This document shows positions 59,401 through 64,000 of a DNA stretch of 64,000 nt, one piece after another. The first letter of the stretch is position 1, and the number at the start of each line of letters is the position of its first letter. The notes beneath the pieces are model-generated. The model was not told where the DNA came from. It searched no databases and saw only the letters and a list, made by a program, of their open reading frames with translations. The stretch spans positions 6,995,759 through 7,059,758 of the forward strand of contig OZ038326.1 of NCBI GenBank assembly GCA_964035795.1. The letters are read 5' to 3'. The position numbers were made by a program, and so were the translations under genes. Source of the DNA: Pterobdella sp. o SKG-2022 (lineage: Eukaryota; Annelida; Clitellata; Hirudinida; Piscicolidae).

Positions 59401-61956
59401 GATTGAGTTATTATATGACCTGAGACAGAGTGGTTGAATAAGTACTTTCAACAAAAATTAATTAATGTCGTGAATAACAAAAGAAGTCACCAATATCAAC
59501 TGAAACTTATGAGACTCACAGCCTGGACTAATATCCGACTTGAAGATTATCAGATTTAGATTTGATATTTTCCTAATTTATGTTAACTTGCTGACAAGTT
59601 TCTTCTCAAACCATCATTTCCACACACATCATCATCTCCACTCATACCACTATCTCCCATAAATCAACTTCTCTTTCCACCCCTAAAGACGTCAAGCCCT
59701 CAAACATTCTGTTGGACCAGTCAGGCAATATAAAACTGTGCGACTTTGGGATAAGTGGTCAGTTGGTCGACTCCATTGCCAAGACCAGAGATGCTGGGTG
59801 CAGGCCTTATATGGCGGTGAGTTGGTGGTGTGGTATGGTGAGTTGCTAGATTGTAAAAAGGGGGGGGAAAATGGGCTAGTGGCGTGGTATAGTGAATTGG
59901 TGGTGTGATAAGTCATGATTAAAATCGGAATAAGAGTCATGTTCTAATCAATATTACTTATATAATATACATAATAATGGACAAATAATCATGAGACTTA
60001 TCTTCATTCCACACAACAGCCTGAACGCATAGACCCCAAGAACTTCGGAAAGGGTTATGATGTCAGGTCGGATGTGTGGAGTTTGGGCATAACTCTGGTT
60101 AGGGATTGGTTGCTTGGGGATGTCATGTGGTATTTTTGTTCAATTACTGGTTTTTGAGAGTCATGTGATATTTTTGTTTATTGATGCTGTACCATATAAG
60201 TTTGTTTTTGCTCAAAGTAACTCACATGGCCATTTTTATGACTGGTACGTGAAGTTATTTAGCGTTGTTATCTGTTTCTTGAGTTTCTGATTGATGATCT
60301 TCTGCAGATCGAGGTGGCCACGGGCAGGTTCCCCTATCCCAAGTGGAGTAGTGTCTTTGACCAGCTCACCCAGGTGTGTTTTGGGGTTGTTGGATGGTGA
60401 TGATAATAGTTGTTAGTAACATTGTTATCAATATTATGCCCAAGGGTCGTATTATTAGGTTAGTTATCAATGAAGGAAAGAATTTTATAATAATGATAAT
60501 ATCAGACACAATTCTTTAAACAATTTATTTTCAGAATAATTCATAAACAAGTTTTTTCAAGTGGAATATTTTAGGACCAATAATAATTCAAATATTAATT
60601 AAAATGAATAATATTTTTGATAAAATTAATGAGAACAAAAAATATCAGCAATAATACATAGCCACATTGAAACACAAATAACTATGTGGCAGGTGATAGA
60701 GGGAGACCCGCCAAGACTCACATCTGGGGACCAGTTCTCGGAAGAGTTTGTCGACTTCGTCAATACATGGTCATTTTTGTGTTATATTCTATGTTATATA
60801 TATTTTATTTACATAGAAAAGAAATATGACGTGTTGAAATTATCGTCCAGCCCATGTTAGCATGGAAAAAGTCGTTGAGCTGAGACCACGATGAAGACTG
60901 ATTGCCAGTGTTTAATAAAAAACATACGTGAGAAGTGTTCCAAATTTAAGCTGCATGCATTCAAAAAAGACAATAGTATAAATGTATGTGAATCAAAAAA
61001 TAACCGGAATATTCTAATTAACATATCATCTTAAAACATGTGCACCATATATAAAGCACCATCACACTGCAGTTTAATAAAGGACGTGGAATCTAGACCC
61101 AAATACAACAGCCTCTTGGTATCATTATCTTCATTTAATTTTTTTAAATTTATTTTTTTCGATTCAATATTTAATTTACCTTAAATTTCATTATTCTAAA
61201 AAAATAAAAACATCAAAAAAATTACATTAAGTTACTAACATTCTTTTTTTAAACCAACTTTTATGTTTTGACATTATTTTTTTTCCAATTAACCTTTGGC
61301 ACACTCTTTTTAAAAGAATCTCTTTCATAATTAAATTTTTTTCACCCTTCTATATGATCAAACCATCTCAACAGAGCTTCCAACGTTTCTCAAACTTATC
61401 CCACCAATTAAATATTCATTTTTAAACCTTCCTGGTAACTCCATAAAATTTTCAAACCATAGCGTCATCTTCTCAGAATATCAAACTCATTTTATCACCA
61501 AACCTCACTCTCAAATAGCATTGTCGATCTAACACAGCTTGAATATAATCGTCTTTTTGAGTCGAAACTCTTAGATATAACGCCGCTCAGCCTTTTTTTT
61601 CAACTGCATTGTGACCAATTCATTGTCTTAGAATCTTAGGGGTTTCATCTGTACATATTCCTTATTATAATCATTGAATTGTTAATCAAATTAATATGAT
61701 TTCTCAAAATAATCAGCAATTATTCAACCGCCTGATAATAAAAATAAACACTGATAGAAAATAATTAACACATAAAGTCTGTTTTTTTCACTATAGTCAG
61801 CCATCCGCTACAATAATCTACCCATTCCACCTATCACACCAGGAACACCGGTTTGCACAGAAGTACATGAGGGCGGTAGTGGATGTCAAAACATACGTCA
61901 GCAATGTTCTGAATAGCGTCACCCCAGAACAACTAGAAGCTTTTAACAATGCATAA
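53426..61956 (+). CDS. MAP kinase kinase 4 homologue (MKK4, 12 exons)
   Basis: Exons: 53426-53450, 53566-53722, 55913-56018, 56513-56632, 57423-57542, 58220-58271, 59689-59816, 60020-60097, 60308-60373, 60693-60769, 61073-61118, 61843-61956. Sum 1,089 nt (362 aa), phases agree. Landmarks: [13 protein letters not shown], Lys96 in [33 protein letters not shown] (Asp194), [16 protein letters not shown] with activating Ser222 and Thr226, [48 protein letters not shown]. These match MKK4 rather than MKK3/6/7. It is a dual-specificity kinase that activates JNK and, less strongly, p38. The N-terminus [14 protein letters not shown] resembles a MAPK docking site. Exons 1-2 are the least certain, resting on phase and this motif. 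Confidence 0.94.
53846..53980. repeat. Foldback element, family 1 (diverged palindrome)
   Basis: Inverted arms meet near 53,912. Outer parts are TTTATTTATTAA-like and TTCAATAAATACTTTTTGTT. The inner core is CAGCTTTTTATAAG / CTATAAAAAGCTTTATG in place of CGAAGCTTTTCG. It lies in MKK4 intron 2. The core differs from other copies but remains self-complementary. Confidence 0.8.
54480..55100 (-). mobile_element. Degenerate LINE fragment in MKK4 intron 2
   Basis: Minus-strand translation gives [14 protein letters not shown] (former Cys block), [40 protein letters not shown] and a degraded RICNVSLK segment. These match the LINE at 35.5-36.7 kb in order and sequence. The 3' tail is not visible. Confidence 0.75.
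55227..55302. repeat. Foldback family 2, half copy
   Basis: AGGCTAAACTTATCCAAAAT, then TATAGCTTTTGATTCTCAA and TTAATTGATGTTTT. It matches one arm of 57,992-58,158. MKK4 intron 2. Confidence 0.65.
55740..55806. repeat. Foldback family 1, half copy
   Basis: AGTATTTATTCAAAA, then ACAAAGCTTTTTTTGAGTTT and CTCACATTATCAAGTGATGA. This is one arm of the family 1 palindrome with a degraded core, just upstream of MKK4 exon 3. Confidence 0.7.
56656..56715. repeat. GATA/CTAG microsatellite
   Basis: AGATAGAAAGATAGATAGGT followed by TAGCTAGCTAGATAGATAAC, directly after MKK4 exon 4. Confidence 0.85.
56770..57070 (-). mobile_element. Degenerate LINE 3' fragment in MKK4 intron 4
   Basis: Minus-strand reading [43 protein letters not shown] is the typical end of a LINE C-terminal domain (GRPKKTW ... 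D...W). Flanks are degraded. Confidence 0.7.
57255..57412. repeat. GATA/TAGA microsatellite with interruptions
   Basis: About 160 bases of TAGA/GATA/TAGC units with substitutions, 10 bases upstream of MKK4 exon 5. It is likely polymorphic. Confidence 0.85.
57725..57805. repeat. Foldback family 1, half copy
   Basis: CACTTGATACTGTAAGTTCT then GCTTACGATAAGTTTCGTTG. Both hairpins of the family are retained with changed bases. MKK4 intron 5. Confidence 0.7.
57992..58158. repeat. Foldback element, family 2 (imperfect palindrome)
   Basis: The arm at about 57,992-58,060 (ATCAATTTGAGGAATTTTAA ... TTTTCGATAAATTTGACCTT) is matched in inverse by 58,090-58,158 (GTAAGGCCATATTTACCGAA ... AATTCTTCAGATTGATG). 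Half copies of this arm occur at 6,619, 22,607 and 55,227. It lies in MKK4 intron 5. Confidence 0.75.
58374..59185 (-). mobile_element. CR1/L2-type LINE 3' fragment in MKK4 intron 6
   Basis: The minus-strand ORF (59,173-58,529) has [59 protein letters not shown] and [16 protein letters not shown]. This order is typical of the region between the RT domain and the 3' end of CR1/L2 elements. The 3' end is GCGCTATAAAAATCTTAATA with an ATT tail at 58,374. A short deletion relative to the copy at 63 kb removes the APRLWNSLPSN motif, shifting the frame. Confidence 0.85.
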
Positions 61957-62950
61957 TAATGGTGTGGTTGTGTCGTGAAAGGGGTGGATTTTGGGGCGAT
62001 AGTAGGGTGAAGTAGGAGTTATGGCGGTATGGTTCGTGAAGGGTGATTGATGGCTTGGATGATGTAAGGTTTCAAGAGTCAATATGGAGGATATAGTGGG
62101 TGTTTGGAGTGGTGTAAGGGCATGTTGTGGCTCTCCTATCTGATGGGAGTTGAGAGGTTTTGTGCCAGGTGCATGTAAGAGGCCCAATAATGAGTTTAGA
62201 CATTCTCATAATCAGCTGTTTCATTAATGGTATAATTTTCACCTAACTAAATTAAAAATCTTTCTAAATAAGGCGGCAAAAGACTGCACCATCATCAGTT
62301 ATAGGACCTCCTTCCGCATTTATACCATCCTACAACTTCATTAGACTAAATCATGGCTTTTTGGCGCTCTGTAGTTTAAAGCGCTCTATCCATTAAAAAT
62401 TAATTTAACAATCATGTTTTACAATAGTACGTATGTTCGAGTTATAGGTTTGTCAAAGCATACATTAGGCAGCCCTCTGTGAGCGTCATATCTTCATTAT
62501 TTAATGTCAGCCAGTTTGTTTGTTGTTCATTAATTAAGATCACCACAAACGCTACTTTATGCTGGTTTATTTTTTTTAAATGCTTTCATTTTGTTTAAAT
62601 TTTTAATAAAATTCTTAAAATATTTCCTGCTTGATTCAAATTAATGAAAATATATTGTTAATAGAGACAATTTTAAAATAGTTCCTTCAAGCCTCTCTAG
62701 GTCTGTTTTCAGAATCCACCATGGCCTTGCTTATTGCTTTCTTCAAAACCCTCGTCTTCTCTTTATCTTTTTCATAATTTTTTCTACACAATACCCTAAA
62801 AAAATAACTTGATATAAATTTGGAAATAAAGCTACGTTGGTAAAATTATAAATTAAGATGTTATGGAAATATATGAAATTGATATAAAACATTAAATTAA
62901 GCATAAACATTTCTAATAATAGAAGCCTATAATGGATAATTATTGATGGC
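61957..62950. other. 3' flank of MKK4
   Basis: The first 160 bases after the stop are G/T-rich on the plus strand (TGGTGTGGTTGTG and similar), then AT-rich sequence follows. No gene is recognised. The ORF at 62,187-61,933 on the minus strand is a complement of the G/T-rich stretch. Confidence 0.6.
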
Positions 62951-62951
62951 A

Positions 62952-64000
62952 TTTATTATTATTATTAAGATTTTTATAGCGCACAGTTATCAAGTCAAGA
63001 TTGCTTCAGAAGCGCTCAAGGTTTGTAAGAGGTTATGACTGGGAATGTTTATGGTATGAGTTTTCAAAAGTTTGCGAAAGTTCATGAGAGAAGGCGATGA
63101 GCGCAAGTTAGAAGGAAGTGAATTCCACAGACGTGGAGCCTGGTGAGAAAAAGAGCGACCAGTAAACAAGCCTGAAGAAACAGGTTGATGAAGCTGGAGA
63201 TCTGAGTGGTTGACGTGTGTGTCTGATTGACAAAAGATCAAAAAGATAAGCAGGTTGTTCAAGCTTGAGAGTGCATGCAATGAGCCAAAGTAATTTAAAC
63301 TTGCATCTTTGGGAGACAGGTAGCCAGTGCAAACGATCAAGACAGTCGCTGGAAGAGCTCAAATGATCAGCTTGAAGAACCGTCTTGGCCGCGTGGTTTT
63401 GGAGGGCTTGAAGTTTGCATAAAAGATAGTTTGGCTGCCCGCAAAGGAGAGAATTACAGTAGTCCAATCTAGAAAGAACTAGTGAGATAAAGAGGGCATT
63501 AGCAGTGGAAAGAGGTAAGAATTAGCGTACTTGTTTTATGGCATAGATATGGAAATTGGATTATTTGAGAAATAAAATAAACAAAGTTCAAATTTGAATC
63601 TAAGGTGACACCTAAGATTTTGAGCTTGGAAGATATAGGAAGTGTGGTGCCGTCGAGAGTTACCACAAAAGGGAGATTGTATTTTGCTGAAAGACGGGAG
63701 AAATTGTCCATTTTAACGAACTGAAAACGTTGAGAAAGGTAAGAGCAAAACCAAGAAAGAGCGAGATCAGAAATATTGAAGTGTCTATTCAAAATATCAA
63801 TTAAAATATTGTGATCAAGAGTGTCAAAAGCAGCAGAAAGGTCTAGCAAAACCAAAACGGCCGCATGTCCAGTAGCGCAGATATAGCGAAGACTGTCAGT
63901 GATGCGTAAGAGTGTGGTTTCTGTTGAGTGGTGCTTGCGATATGCTGATTGGAAAGGATTGAAATTAGGAGATGATGAAACGTGAGAAGTTATTCTGGAA
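62952..64000 (-). mobile_element. CR1/L2-type LINE, internally deleted, running off the window
   Basis: The minus strand from the right edge has FQSAYRKHHSTETTLLRITD, VLVLLDLSAAFDTLDHNIL, SWFCSYLSQRFQFVKMDNFS. It then jumps directly to [20 protein letters not shown] and continues as in the copy at 58-59 kb, ending with the same 3' end at 62,952. The RT stretch that should carry the YADD box is missing between FQFVK and TLDGT. The 3' parts of the two copies are very similar. The 5' end lies beyond position 64,000. Confidence 0.88.

Noticed and set aside
61799..61842. Upstream start of the last MKK4 exon at the TATAG acceptor
   Set aside because: It keeps the frame open but replaces subdomain XI with unrelated residues; the 46-nt exon at 61,073 restores ESRPKY and fits the phases.
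61933..62187. 84-residue minus-strand ORF after MKK4
   Set aside because: Complement of the G/T-rich stretch following the stop codon; Pro/Thr/His composition reflects the skew only.
1..64000. CRISPR arrays, rRNA genes, prokaryotic operons or phage features
   Set aside because: None seen; the repeats are transposon-derived or microsatellites and the genes are spliced.

Overview
This is a gene-containing window from an animal nuclear genome. By eye it is AT-rich. It holds intron-split genes with GT-AG junctions and consistent phases, LINE and Penelope-like retroelements, tRNA-derived SINEs and foldback elements. No bacterial or organellar features are present. An eIF2-alpha kinase of HRI type argues against nematodes and flies, from which HRI is reported absent. 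A recurring LINE 3' tail (CCATGCTAGCATGG followed by a GATGAT run) is one I associate with mollusc-like invertebrates, but that is recollection and I do not name a species.

The first half is dominated by a near-perfect 12.6-kb direct repeat: 1-12,593 and 15,989-28,581, offset 15,988. Each copy carries the C-terminal exons of a Lifeguard/TMBIM (GRINA-like) membrane protein, its gene-poor 3' flank, a degenerate LINE on the minus strand, and Penelope-like element (PLE) sequence. Only the second copy has the whole Lifeguard gene (10 exons, 14,869-21,253). In the second copy the PLE is also complete to its far end and flanked by a 13-bp target-site duplication. In the first copy it stops abruptly at 12,593 against unrelated retroelement debris (12,594-14,430).

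From 30.6 kb the genes are mostly unique. A glutamine-rich protein ending in two C2H2 zinc fingers (+, 30,595-37,547, 5 exons) has LINE wrecks in two introns. It converges on a 15-exon HRI/EIF2AK1-like kinase (-, 38,648-49,027), whose introns hold a SINE, a perfect 70-bp-arm palindrome and a second PLE with its own 13-bp target-site duplication. Across a 370-bp shared upstream region lies a neuropathy target esterase homologue (+, 49,398-52,971, 4 exons). A 12-exon MAP2K4/MKK4-like kinase follows in the same direction (+, 53,426-61,956). CR1/L2-type LINE copies lie inside and downstream of it and run off the right end.

The five genes are not an operon or a single pathway. Two are stress-signalling kinases (translation arrest; JNK/p38 activation), one is an anti-apoptotic membrane protein, one a lysophospholipase and one a probable DNA-binding protein. 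All exon models here were assembled by hand. In each one every splice phase agrees and the summed coding length is a multiple of three. The most unusual material is two families of foldback elements. One shares its core with the PLE ends, and the copies show paired changes that preserve a hairpin.
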